The notes: generated by a model not told the origin, from the sequence alone. A stretch of DNA of 16,827 nucleotides from Leptofilum sp050292445 (GCA_050292445.1 JBNKLQ010000125.1:1-16827); one strand, 5' to 3'; positions 7,946 through 14,952 are shown, numbered from the stretch's first letter. Made by a program: numbers and translations.

Positions 7946-7987
7946 TTAGGGATGTATCCTTCTTAAATATTTATTGCAATTTTGATA

Positions 7988-8227
7988 CTAGCTTTGGGAA
8001 GCAACGTAGTCAGACATCGATTTTACGCTCTGGAAGTTGTCAATCGTAACATCTTCATCAGGTACTTCAATGCCAAACTTTTCCTCAACAAAGGAAACAA
8101 GACGGAGAATACCCAACGAATCAATAACGCCAGCAGCCAACAGGTTTTCAGTTTCATCCAACTCGTTGTTGGAACCATTCATTAACTCTTCGCGGATATA
8201 CTCTTTCAAAACTACTGATGCATTCAT
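7988..8227 (-). CDS. Free-standing acyl/peptidyl carrier protein (PltL-like role)
   Basis: A 79-residue acidic helical protein of normal carrier-protein size. The phosphopantetheine site is Ser37 in GVIDSLGILRLV, followed by the recognition-helix segment SFVEEKFGIEVPDEDVTIDNF. It has no fused domain. Its setting beside the halogenase, prolyl-type adenylating enzyme and prolyl-dehydrogenase-like flavoprotein makes it the probable carrier on which proline is loaded, oxidised to pyrrole and halogenated (the role of PltL in pyoluteorin). A GGGAG ribosome-binding site lies about 11 nt before the ATG. Its own promoter may lie in the 312-bp gap upstream, where a 15-bp palindrome sits. It needs activation by a phosphopantetheinyl transferase that is not encoded here. 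Confidence 0.88.
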   Translation of the reverse strand: MNASVVLKEYIREELMNGSNNELDETENLLAAGVIDSLGILRLVSFVEEKFGIEVPDEDVTIDNFQSVKSMSDYVASQS

Positions 8228-8329
8228 TTTTATTAATCTCCCATTGAAATATTAGGTACCAGGGGCGCTTTTGTCACGCTTACCTCTGGTGTTGTGCTTA
8301 TAAGTTACCAATCAATTCTTGAGAAAAGA

Positions 8330-8344
8330 CTTACAATGTGTAAG
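8330..8344. promoter_or_regulatory. Operator-like perfect palindrome upstream of carrier-protein gene
   Basis: CTTACA-ATG-TGTAAG is a perfect inverted repeat (6-bp arms, 3-bp spacer) located 103 bp upstream of the carrier-protein ATG. Such short dyads in a gene-free leader often bind dimeric repressors or activators, but no regulator gene lies in the window and I do not recognise the site. Confidence 0.35.
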
Positions 8345-8372
8345 AAAATTTCTAAACTGTACTGATTAAATA

Positions 8373-8395
8373 TCCAGGAGATCCAATATCCTGGA
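8373..8395. terminator. Small stem-loop downstream of the halogenase gene
   Basis: TCCAGGA (8373-8379) pairs with TCCTGGA (8389-8395) around a 9-nt loop. On the minus strand it is followed by TATTTAAT, a weak U-rich tail. It lies 145 nt after the halogenase stop. It may be a weak terminator or only a chance dyad. Confidence 0.3.
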
Positions 8396-8431
8396 AATAA
8401 AATCTACCAACCCGTTTCACTTCCCAATAAT

Positions 8432-8500
8432 CAACACAGAAAACACAGGAGCCGTATTTTTGATGTTTAGATATCAACTCTCTGTGTTCTCTGTTTTTGA
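8432..8500. repeat. Imperfect inverted repeat of CACAGA/TCTGTG type
   Basis: The left arm (8432-8449, with CACAGA at 8435 and CACAGG at 8444) is nearly complementary to the right arm (8480-8500, TCTGTGTTCTCTGT followed by five T). The halves would fold into a long imperfect hairpin just downstream of the halogenase stop. The same CACAGAG words recur in the spacer at 14127-14164, so this belongs to a dispersed intergenic repeat type. Confidence 0.4.
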
Positions 8501-8539
8501 TAGATTCTAATCAAAGCAAACGGTCCAAACGGTTAAGCA

Positions 8540-9814
8540 TTACTCAGCTGGCACATGGTCAAACAGCTCTGGCTGCTCCGCTGCCAGCCGCGCCATTTTT
8601 GCATTAACCTTGCGTACTGCCTGCAAACCGGGTGAAGGTTCCGTTTGATAAATACGACCTGCAAAAATGTCGATGAAATCTTCGTTGTAGCGTGTATGAG
8701 CAAAGAAGGCAAACGAAATAGGGCTAGACCAGAAGCAATCTAATACTTCCTGGATTGTATCCATACCCATTTCGCAATATGCTTCATGGTCTGCAAAGGG
8801 ATTTTCCTGATCGTGGCCCATACCATCATGTAAATAGCCAGCAATAGCATCAGCCGCCAGGGAAGCTTCTTTTAAAGCAAAATGTAGTCCAAAAGAGAAA
8901 ATGGGATCAATAAAACGATGCGCATCGCCTACACATATAAACCCTTTACCCGTAAAGTCGCGCACCTGGTAGGAATAATTTGAGGTTGCCCGCACTTCTT
9001 CAACCAATTTCACATCAGGAACTCTATCAGAGAGCGCCGGGTTAATTTTGTGCATTTCGCGCAAATAAAAATCACGCATCTCTTCATTGGATTCACGATA
9101 ATAATCAGACGGCGTCACGACACCAATACTAACGGTGTCTTCGTCAATCGGGATAAACCAGGCCCAATGATTCTTCTGTTCATAAAAAATCAGCGTATTA
9201 TCTTGTTCGTCACGCTTGGCACCTTTTACATGGGAATAAATCGCAACTTGGCGATCATATTTGCCCCGTTCTCTTTTGCCAGCAACACCTGCTGTAGCCA
9301 AAAAGGTGGTCATACCTGAAGCATCGATCACTACGTCAGATTCAATGATTTCAGTATCGCCATTTTCCAACTTGACCTCGACACCATAAACTGTACCATC
9401 TTCTTTTTGCAGGGCTTTAGTAGCTTTGCCACGCACTAGTTCGGCACCAAGTTCAAGGGCTTTATCCAAGACGATGCGATCAAAATCGCTGCGCTTAACT
9501 TGCCAAGTAGGATTCTCAACCAACTGATTATTTTCATCCCGCTTCATGACAGGTAGCCAAAAGGTGCCTTTTCCCCCCTGACCGTACACGGTCACACCAT
9601 GTTTCGTGGTTTTAGGGATTCCAACCATCTCAGCCTCAAGCCCTAAATCACGTACAGCCTGACCGCATTCACCAGTCATTGACTCACCAATATGGAACCG
9701 AGGGAATGTTTCTTTTTCAATAATAATCGATTTAATCCCATGCTTAGCCAAATGTATTGCACTTGCTGCTCCACCAGGACCACCACCAATAATTGCTACT
9801 TCCGTCTTTTTCAT
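8540..9814 (-). CDS. FAD-dependent halogenase, carrier-bound pyrrole type (PltA-like)
   Basis: A 424-residue flavoprotein that should use FADH2, O2 and halide to halogenate an aromatic substrate. It shows the FAD-binding GGGPGG (10-15) after MKKTEVAII, the FPRFHIGES block typical of halogenases acting on carrier-bound substrates, the halogenase signature WAWFIP (Trp217, Trp219, Pro222), and FIDPIFSFG (301-309), matching the F-x-x-P-x-x-S-x-G pattern that separates halogenases from related monooxygenases. An in-frame ATG at 9847 would add 11 residues; I prefer the ATG at 9814 because GAGGA lies 7 nt upstream and the Rossmann strand then starts at once. It follows the adenylating-enzyme gene. 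Lys68 and Lys71 are candidates for the active-site lysine. No flavin reductase is encoded nearby. The gene has no ACGGCCGT and is AT-richer than the NRPS genes. Halide and ring position cannot be predicted. Confidence 0.85.
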   Translation of the reverse strand: MKKTEVAIIGGGPGGAASAIHLAKHGIKSIIIEKETFPRFHIGESMTGECGQAVRDLGLEAEMVGIPKTTKHGVTVYGQGGKGTFWLPVMKRDENNQLVENPTWQVKRSDFDRIVLDKALELGAELVRGKATKALQKEDGTVYGVEVKLENGDTEIIESDVVIDASGMTTFLATAGVAGKRERGKYDRQVAIYSHVKGAKRDEQDNTLIFYEQKNHWAWFIPIDEDTVSIGVVTPSDYYRESNEEMRDFYLREMHKINPALSDRVPDVKLVEEVRATSNYSYQVRDFTGKGFICVGDAHRFIDPIFSFGLHFALKEASLAADAIAGYLHDGMGHDQENPFADHEAYCEMGMDTIQEVLDCFWSSPISFAFFAHTRYNEDFIDIFAGRIYQTEPSPGLQAVRKVNAKMARLAAEQPELFDHVPAE

Positions 9815-9897
9815 AAATCTATCCTCATTGGGGCAAAAGAAAGCCATTTCTCCCTTTCTCCTGCCGAAAATAATTAATTGCCGTATTCACTTATAAA

Positions 9898-11490
9898 TTA
9901 ACTAGCAACGACCGCTTCTAAAACTTGTTCAGCCATCGCCTGAAGCTCCCGGCGATTGATTTTTCCGGTAGAGGTTCGGGGAAAATCTACCATTACATGA
10001 ATTTTAGTTGGCACGGCGTAGGGGGGTAATTTGTCGCCCACATGCTTGGCCAACAGACTATGCGTTAGTTCTGTACCTTCATTGGGAATAACGGCCGCTT
10101 CAATCAAATTACTGCTATTCCCATCAGAAACGGTGTAAACGGCCGCTTCCTTTACATCATCATGCGAAAGCAGAGCCACTTCTACTTCATCCAGCTCCAC
10201 CCGATAGCCACGCGTTTTCACCTGCCGGTCTTTGCGACCAAAGTATAAAAAGTTGCCATCTGGCAGCTGCTGCACCAGGTCACCTGTTCGATAGAAAACA
10301 TCTTCATAATGACCAAATACCGAGCGGCGGTAAAATCCTTTTTCATTCAGATCGGGGCGGCCCCAATAGCCACGCATGACCGTGCCGCCCCGTACCAACA
10401 ACTCACCTACTTCACCTTGAGCCACTGGCTGATTATCGGCATCAACCACCAACATTTCTTCGTTAGCGCAAGCCAAACCAATCGGAATGGTGTCTTCAAA
10501 ATCGTCGGGCAGCTCAGGCACATGGTAATAGGTACAAACATTCGTTTCCGTGGGACCATACAAATTGCTAAACGTCTTACCCGACCAAAGCTTCATCAAT
10601 TCTCGCAAATGCTTTGTCGGGAACACCTCGCCAGCAAACAAGACCCAGCGCAGCGCACTCAAATCACGCGACTCCAATGCGCCCCGCTCCATTAATTGAA
10701 TCAAGGCAAAAGGCACAGTGTAAGAAACCGTAATCTTTTCATCCTGCAACAATTGGGAATGGCTGGCCGGGAATTTAGTGATGTATTCAGGAATAATCAC
10801 CACTGTTCCCCCTGCCAACATCGTAGCAAACAAATCAAAAGTAGACAGATCAAAATGGTAAGGGGCGTGGTTGGTCACCCGATCTTCATGGGTCAGACCG
10901 TACTCAGCACAGGCCCACTCAGCAAAGCTCAAGGCGCTGCGGTGAGTGTGCATAATGCCCTTGGGTGTTCCGGTGGAGCCAGACGTGTAAAGAATATAGG
11001 CTAAATCCTGCTCAATGACATGAATGTCTGGCTTATTTTGCAGCTCAGGATCGGCCACCTGCTCCCAGGGAATGCAGGTCACAGCCAAATCATCTTGCGG
11101 ACCAACGCCAATCAGGCAACTCAAGGCGGTATCGGCAACCATGCTGCGCATCTGGGCCAGCTTGTTTTGCTTGGTAATCACGACATCAATCTGACAGTCG
11201 GTAATGACGTAGCTTAGCCGCTCTACAGGAGCAAATGGGTCCAGCGGCACATACGCAGCGCCGGCTTTCATGATGCCGTAAATAGAAACGGCCGATTCAA
11301 TATCTTTATTAATGTAAATACCAACCCGATCACCCCGCTTCACACCTTGCTGCTGCAACAGATAAGCCAGATTGTTGGCTTGCTGCTGCAGGGTGGCGTA
11401 AGTAATGCCTTTCCCATTGCAACGAATGGCGTCACGTTCAGGATATTTTACGGCCGTTTCATCAAGTGCTTGTGGCAAAGAATATATCAT
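9898..11490 (-). CDS. Stand-alone adenylating enzyme, L-prolyl-AMP ligase type (PltF-like)
   Basis: A 530-residue single adenylation domain with no carrier attached. Core motifs are YTSGSTGTPKG (168-178), HFDLSTFDL (A4), NLYGPTE (A5), YRTGD (A7), KTRGYRVELDEVE (A8) and the catalytic Lys510 in TSTGKINR. Aligning by eye to GrsA, the ten specificity positions read D214 L215 F218 Y257 L284 A286 L310 V318 C319 K510, i.e. DLFYLALVCK. That closely matches the DLLYLALVCK-like code I recall for free-standing prolyl-AMP ligases. It should activate L-proline and load it on the nearby carrier protein. The gene begins 2 nt after the dehydrogenase stop, so the two are translationally linked, and the halogenase follows. 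Assignment to proline is inference from the code and context; the enzyme class is clear. Confidence 0.87.
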   Translation of the reverse strand: MIYSLPQALDETAVKYPERDAIRCNGKGITYATLQQQANNLAYLLQQQGVKRGDRVGIYINKDIESAVSIYGIMKAGAAYVPLDPFAPVERLSYVITDCQIDVVITKQNKLAQMRSMVADTALSCLIGVGPQDDLAVTCIPWEQVADPELQNKPDIHVIEQDLAYILYTSGSTGTPKGIMHTHRSALSFAEWACAEYGLTHEDRVTNHAPYHFDLSTFDLFATMLAGGTVVIIPEYITKFPASHSQLLQDEKITVSYTVPFALIQLMERGALESRDLSALRWVLFAGEVFPTKHLRELMKLWSGKTFSNLYGPTETNVCTYYHVPELPDDFEDTIPIGLACANEEMLVVDADNQPVAQGEVGELLVRGGTVMRGYWGRPDLNEKGFYRRSVFGHYEDVFYRTGDLVQQLPDGNFLYFGRKDRQVKTRGYRVELDEVEVALLSHDDVKEAAVYTVSDGNSSNLIEAAVIPNEGTELTHSLLAKHVGDKLPPYAVPTKIHVMVDFPRTSTGKINRRELQAMAEQVLEAVVAS

Positions 11491-11492
11491 CT

Positions 11493-12638
11493 CTACAACC
11501 CCAATAATCTAGAAATAATGTTTCGCTGAATATCCGAGGTGCCCGAATAGATCGTGCCCCCGATAGCATCGCGCAGGTCGCGCTCAATTTCAAATTCAGT
11601 CATGTAGCCATAGCCACCTAAAATGCGAATGGCATCCTGGCTAGAAGCAACATACGCTTCGCTCAAGTACAGCTTGGCCATGGCAGCTTCCATAGTTGCT
11701 GTCTTCTTTTCCTTTTTTAGCCAGGCAACCTTGTATAACAGATTACGAGCCGTTTCCAGCCGTACTTTCATGTCGGCAATACGATTGGAAATAGATTGGT
11801 ATTTGCCGATGGGCTGCCCGCCCTGCTTGCGGTCACGGGCATAGCGGATACATTTTTCCAGCTGGAATTCCATCGCGCCTAAATGGCTACCCAAAATGCA
11901 GCTGCGTTCCCATTCCATAGAATGCGCAAAAATTTTGGCACCGCCACCTTCACGGCCTAATAAATTCTCTTCGGGAATAAAGCAATCTTCTAAAACCAGC
12001 TCACCCATAGGCGAGGTACGTAAACCCATTTTTTCAATGTCCCGGCTCACGCTAAAGCCAGGTGTGCCCTTTTCCACAATAAAGGCAGTAATCCCCCACA
12101 TCCCCAGGCTTGGGTCCTTGGTGGCAAACACCACGGCAATATCGCATATGGGAGCACTAGTTACAAACATTTTGGTGCCGTTCAGACAATAGCCACCATC
12201 CACTTTTTCATAGCGCGTGCGCAGGCTGTAAGCATCAGAGCCAGAATCTGGTTCTGTCATGCCATGAGCCCCAATGATCTCGCCACTGATGAGCCGAGGA
12301 AGATATTTCTCCTTTTGTTCTTCGGTACCTACCGTTAAGATGGGGTGTTGTACGCTCCACATTTGGGCGTTGAGGGCAAAACTCAGGCCATTGTCACGAC
12401 TGCCATACCCGAGACCTTCCATGGTTAACATTGTCGTGAGAATGTCCATATCTGAACCACCATACTCTTCCGGGAAAGAAAGGCCCAAGATGCCAAAATC
12501 AGCACACTTCTGCCAGTTCTTACGGGAAAATTCGCCCTCTTTGTCTCGCTCAACCATTCCCTGGTTAAGTTCCTTCTGGGCAAATTCTGCTACTGAGCGC
12601 TTAAACTCTAATTGCTCATCATTCCAAGAAAAATCCAT
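11493..12638 (-). CDS. Acyl-CoA-dehydrogenase-like flavoprotein, prolyl-S-carrier dehydrogenase type (PltE-like)
   Basis: A 381-residue protein with the complete acyl-CoA dehydrogenase fold: an N-terminal helical part, the flavin-contact block GMTEPDSGSD (126-135), a middle beta-domain ending EKMGLRTSP, and a C-terminal helical domain with ILGGYGYM (339-346) and YSGTSDIQRN. At the position of the usual medium-chain-type catalytic Glu (YEGT) there is Ser365, whereas Glu244 in MEWERS aligns with the base used by isovaleryl-CoA dehydrogenase and by prolyl-carrier dehydrogenases. That pattern and the adjacent prolyl-type adenylating enzyme support four-electron oxidation of prolyl-S-carrier to pyrrolyl-2-carboxyl-S-carrier. 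It is the first gene of its block, preceded by a 515-bp gap, so a promoter is likely upstream. A general fatty-acyl dehydrogenase is the alternative but does not explain the neighbours. Confidence 0.85.
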   Translation of the reverse strand: MDFSWNDEQLEFKRSVAEFAQKELNQGMVERDKEGEFSRKNWQKCADFGILGLSFPEEYGGSDMDILTTMLTMEGLGYGSRDNGLSFALNAQMWSVQHPILTVGTEEQKEKYLPRLISGEIIGAHGMTEPDSGSDAYSLRTRYEKVDGGYCLNGTKMFVTSAPICDIAVVFATKDPSLGMWGITAFIVEKGTPGFSVSRDIEKMGLRTSPMGELVLEDCFIPEENLLGREGGGAKIFAHSMEWERSCILGSHLGAMEFQLEKCIRYARDRKQGGQPIGKYQSISNRIADMKVRLETARNLLYKVAWLKKEKKTATMEAAMAKLYLSEAYVASSQDAIRILGGYGYMTEFEIERDLRDAIGGTIYSGTSDIQRNIISRLLGL

Positions 12639-12711
12639 GTGGTTTACACTCGCTTTTAGTTTTGTTGATTGATCTATGTTTATTCGTTTGAATCAAGGGT
12701 TTATTTACAAC

Positions 12712-12725
12712 AGACAGATCCGTCT
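12712..12725. promoter_or_regulatory. Operator-like dyad upstream of the dehydrogenase gene
   Basis: AGACAGATCCGTCT has 4-bp perfect outer arms (AGAC/GTCT) around a GATC-like centre and is palindromic except for one symmetric mismatch. It lies 74 bp upstream of the dehydrogenase ATG, a plausible position for a repressor site. TetR-family operators often look like this, but no regulator gene is present to link it to. Confidence 0.25.
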
Positions 12726-12978
12726 ATGTTTTGTCCATATTTTAGGTTAAGCGAAAAAGCTTTCAAAATAGCTTACAGCATCTTGTAGATTTGGCTTATT
12801 TGTCGATGATCGGGATGTGAGCCATATTGGGGAATTTAAGATTGAAACAAAGCCTGTGATTGCCTGCTACGTTTTGCTGCTTGGTAAATATAAACGCCTT
12901 ATTTTTTAATGAAAGGTGCCCAGCAATATGATATTTTGGGATAGTAGTACCAGACTGAATTCAGGCTAAAGTTATCAT

Positions 12979-13002
12979 CGTAAGGTTTCGTTTTATCTTA
13001 CG
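12979..13002. other. Small stem-loop overlapping an ACGGCCGT octamer
   Basis: CGTAAG (12979-12984) and CTTACG (12997-13002) can pair around a 12-nt loop, directly followed by GGCCGTTTT on the plus strand. It may be a weak terminator for plus-strand transcription or a chance dyad. Confidence 0.2.
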
Positions 13003-13153
13003 GCCGTTTTCACCCAACTACCCGCAATGCACCTGTTTTTGTAACTGAAAGCTGACAAAATTTAATAACTGCCAAGTGGACATTCAGACAATGCCCACAC
13101 AGCATAAACGGTTTAAGGGGGATACGAAATAAGAAGATAGGGGGAGTCTAAAC

Positions 13154-14095
13154 CTAATGACGATACAGTCGATCCAAAAGTCGGCGCATTTCATGGTATT
13201 CAGATTCTTCAACTTTACGGCCGTGTGACAGCTTAAAAGAGTCCGGCAGAGGACGTGTTAGCTTGGCTGGAGCACCATTGGCAGCCATAAACGCCGCAAT
13301 GCGCTCTGCCTCGCGCTGCGGATTCTGGCAGATGTCTTTGTAATGAACCGTGAGAAATGCCTGCTCGCTAACCAGCGTTCGTTCCCGCGCAATATTCTTC
13401 TCCACGTAATACACTTGTTCACACACTTGTTCCAGCACGCTTTTGCCATCAATATTTTCACATTCACGCGGACGTGGCCCCAGCCAATGCGGATAACGTG
13501 TTGTGCGTGCCTTGTAAATTGACTGCGCCGTATCCAGCGGATCGCGCATGACCTGAATAAACAACGCGTTGGGGAACACCTTGCGGATAGCCCGAATGCG
13601 CAGGCTGAGGACCGTTGTTTTGTTGAAAAAAGGTAAGCCAAAAATTTGCTCCGTAGCGGCCACCGCACGGTACATGCCCTGCGCCTGCTGCGGCGACACC
13701 GCTTCCGGTTCAATCGGCCCATACCGATTGCGGAACCAGTAAGCCCAAATGGTCTCACCTTCAGCTGGGGCACCCCGCCCCGCCGTACGGCCGAAATTAC
13801 TTTCAAATGATCCCAGTTTCTGATCACCTCCCATGCGCTTGGCCATCTTGGCCGTGGTAATGGGCAGGGGTTTACCTAAATGGAAGCTAGAAATGGCCGT
13901 TAAGTTAGAAAAATAAGAGGTAGGAATTGCCCAGCTAACAACCTGACGGGTCAACGTCGTTCCCGCCCGAGGGGGTGCCACAATAAAAGTGGGGCTGTAT
14001 TGCAGCTTGTATTCCCCACGCTGCACCTTTTCCAATACGTTCAACCCATAAAACATCACTTTGTCTTGAAACTTACTAAAACCAGAAACAGCCAT
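13154..14095 (-). CDS. PAPS-dependent sulfotransferase family protein
   Basis: A 313-residue protein. Near the N-terminus the P-loop-like PAPS 5'-phosphosulfate site is FIVAPPRAGTTLTR (37-50). The 3'-phosphate-binding region is FIQVMRDPLDTAQSIYKAR (179-197, with Arg184 and Ser192), preceded by NKTTVLSLRIRAIRKVFPNA, all typical of the Sulfotransfer family. It should move a sulfuryl group from PAPS to a hydroxyl or amine of a small molecule, here probably a cluster intermediate or product; the acceptor cannot be read from sequence. The ATG has a good AGGAG site about 10 nt upstream. It follows the type II thioesterase after a 107-bp spacer made of CACAGAG-type repeats and is followed by the 515-bp gap. 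Confidence 0.82.
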   Translation of the reverse strand: MAVSGFSKFQDKVMFYGLNVLEKVQRGEYKLQYSPTFIVAPPRAGTTLTRQVVSWAIPTSYFSNLTAISSFHLGKPLPITTAKMAKRMGGDQKLGSFESNFGRTAGRGAPAEGETIWAYWFRNRYGPIEPEAVSPQQAQGMYRAVAATEQIFGLPFFNKTTVLSLRIRAIRKVFPNALFIQVMRDPLDTAQSIYKARTTRYPHWLGPRPRECENIDGKSVLEQVCEQVYYVEKNIARERTLVSEQAFLTVHYKDICQNPQREAERIAAFMAANGAPAKLTRPLPDSFKLSHGRKVEESEYHEMRRLLDRLYRH

Positions 14096-14202
14096 CGCTG
14101 AAATCTCCTACAAAATAAAAACGGGACACAGAGTCTCGCAGAGAATTTACAGAGTTACACAGAGATAGAGTGAAATCTGCGCGATCTGTGGATAAATGTA
14201 AT
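14096..14202. repeat. Phased CACAGAG-type intergenic repeat
   Basis: The spacer between the type II thioesterase and sulfotransferase genes holds four related words: CACAGAG (14127), CGCAGAG (14137), TACAGAG (14148) and CACAGAG (14158), spaced 10, 11 and 10 bp. ATCTGCGCGATCTGTGGATAA follows at about 14175-14195. On the coding strand these read CTCTGTG. It resembles the inverted repeat at 8432-8500. The repeat ends just before the sulfotransferase ribosome-binding site. Confidence 0.5.
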
Positions 14203-14952
14203 TCATGAAGTTTGCTGGACGAGGCAGGTTTGGCGAATAATTTGCCACACGGCCGTTGGCTCTTCGTGCAAATAAAAATGGTCACCTTCAAATAAATGCA
14301 CCTCACCAGGCTGCATCGTGTGCTCACGCCAGGGCAGCAACATCTCTGGTGGCACCAGCGTATCGGTTTTGCCGCCCAGAATAGTGATGGGGCACTTAAT
14401 CGGATCGCCTGCCTGGAATTGGTACCGTTCGTAAATAGCAAAATCGGCGCGCAGCAGGGGTAGCAGCAACATTAGCAGCTCTTCATTCTCCAGAACGGCC
14501 GTTGGCATCGTGTCCAAATCCTGCAAAGCAGCCACAAACTGAGCGTCATTCAAATGGTGCATCGGCGGCAGCTTATCTGGCAGGTGTGGCGCACCGTACC
14601 CCGAAACAAACAAATGGTTTGGCGCAAATCCTTCATCCTGCAAACGCCGAATCAGTTCAAAAGCAACCACAGCCCCCAACGAGTGGCCAAAAAAGGCAAA
14701 CGGTTTATCCAGAAACGGCCGTAACGCCTCAGCCAACGCCCCAATTAAAGGATCGATGGTACTAAACGGCCGTTCAAAAAAGCGTGTCTCTCGCCCTGGC
14801 AACTGTACTGGCAGCACTTCAATTTCTGGCGCTAATCCCACAACCCAATCCCGGTAGCTACCCGCCCCACCCCCGGCATGGGGCAAACAAAACAGGCGCA
14901 GCGCTGCGTTGCCATTAGACCGAGCGTAATCAATCCACGGCGACTCAATCAT
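14203..14952 (-). CDS. Type II thioesterase (stand-alone editing thioesterase)
   Basis: An alpha/beta-hydrolase of 249 residues from the ATG at 14952. It starts MIESPWIDYARSN and continues LRLFCLPHAGGGAGSY, the usual opening of type II thioesterases. The triad is Ser91 in FGHSLGA, Asp197 in GGKTDTLVP and His225 in GDHFYLHE. Such enzymes hydrolyse wrong or stalled acyl groups from carrier proteins and so keep NRPS lines running. A start at 14970 would add six residues, but the 14952 ATG gives the common N-terminus and an 8-bp overlap (ATGATTGA) with the stop of the NRPS gene upstream, a sign of translational coupling. It carries a high local density of ACGGCCGT (four copies). Confidence 0.9.
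   Translation of the reverse strand: MIESPWIDYARSNGNAALRLFCLPHAGGGAGSYRDWVVGLAPEIEVLPVQLPGRETRFFERPFSTIDPLIGALAEALRPFLDKPFAFFGHSLGAVVAFELIRRLQDEGFAPNHLFVSGYGAPHLPDKLPPMHHLNDAQFVAALQDLDTMPTAVLENEELLMLLLPLLRADFAIYERYQFQAGDPIKCPITILGGKTDTLVPPEMLLPWREHTMQPGEVHLFEGDHFYLHEEPTAVWQIIRQTCLVQQTS

Larger units (their letters stand above)
8228..8539. other. 312-bp gene-free spacer with palindrome, hairpin and inverted repeat
   Basis: No coding frame is supported here. On the minus strand it is the 3' flank of the halogenase gene and the leader of the carrier-protein gene. From the halogenase side it holds an imperfect inverted repeat of CACAGA/TCTGTG type (8432-8500), a 7-bp stem-loop (8373-8395) and a perfect 15-bp palindrome (8330-8344). 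No convincing -35/-10 pair was found. The layout suggests partial termination of the upstream transcript and a regulated restart before the carrier-protein gene. Confidence 0.5.
12639..13153. other. 515-bp gene-free region upstream of the pyrrole-forming genes
   Basis: I see no supported coding frame. It is AT-rich and separates the sulfotransferase gene from the dehydrogenase gene, so it probably ends one transcript and starts another. It holds a 14-bp operator-like dyad (12712-12725), a small stem-loop (12979-13002) and one intergenic ACGGCCGT (13000-13007). No clear sigma-70 promoter pair could be chosen by eye, and the dehydrogenase start at 12638 lacks a strong Shine-Dalgarno sequence. 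Confidence 0.5.

Noticed and set aside
8281..8330. TTATAA/TTGATT as a sigma-70 promoter before the carrier-protein gene
   Set aside because: The candidate -35 and -10 boxes are only about 6 bp apart; no pair with 16-18 bp spacing was found.
8540..9814. Geranylgeranyl-reductase-like oxidoreductase as identity of the flavoprotein
   Set aside because: WxWxIP and FxxPxxSxG are both present and the neighbours form a pyrrole pathway; a halogenase fits better.
12921..12960. Very short plus-strand frame starting ATGAAAGGTGCC in the 515-bp gap
   Set aside because: Only about 11 codons with no convincing ribosome-binding site; chance is the simplest explanation.
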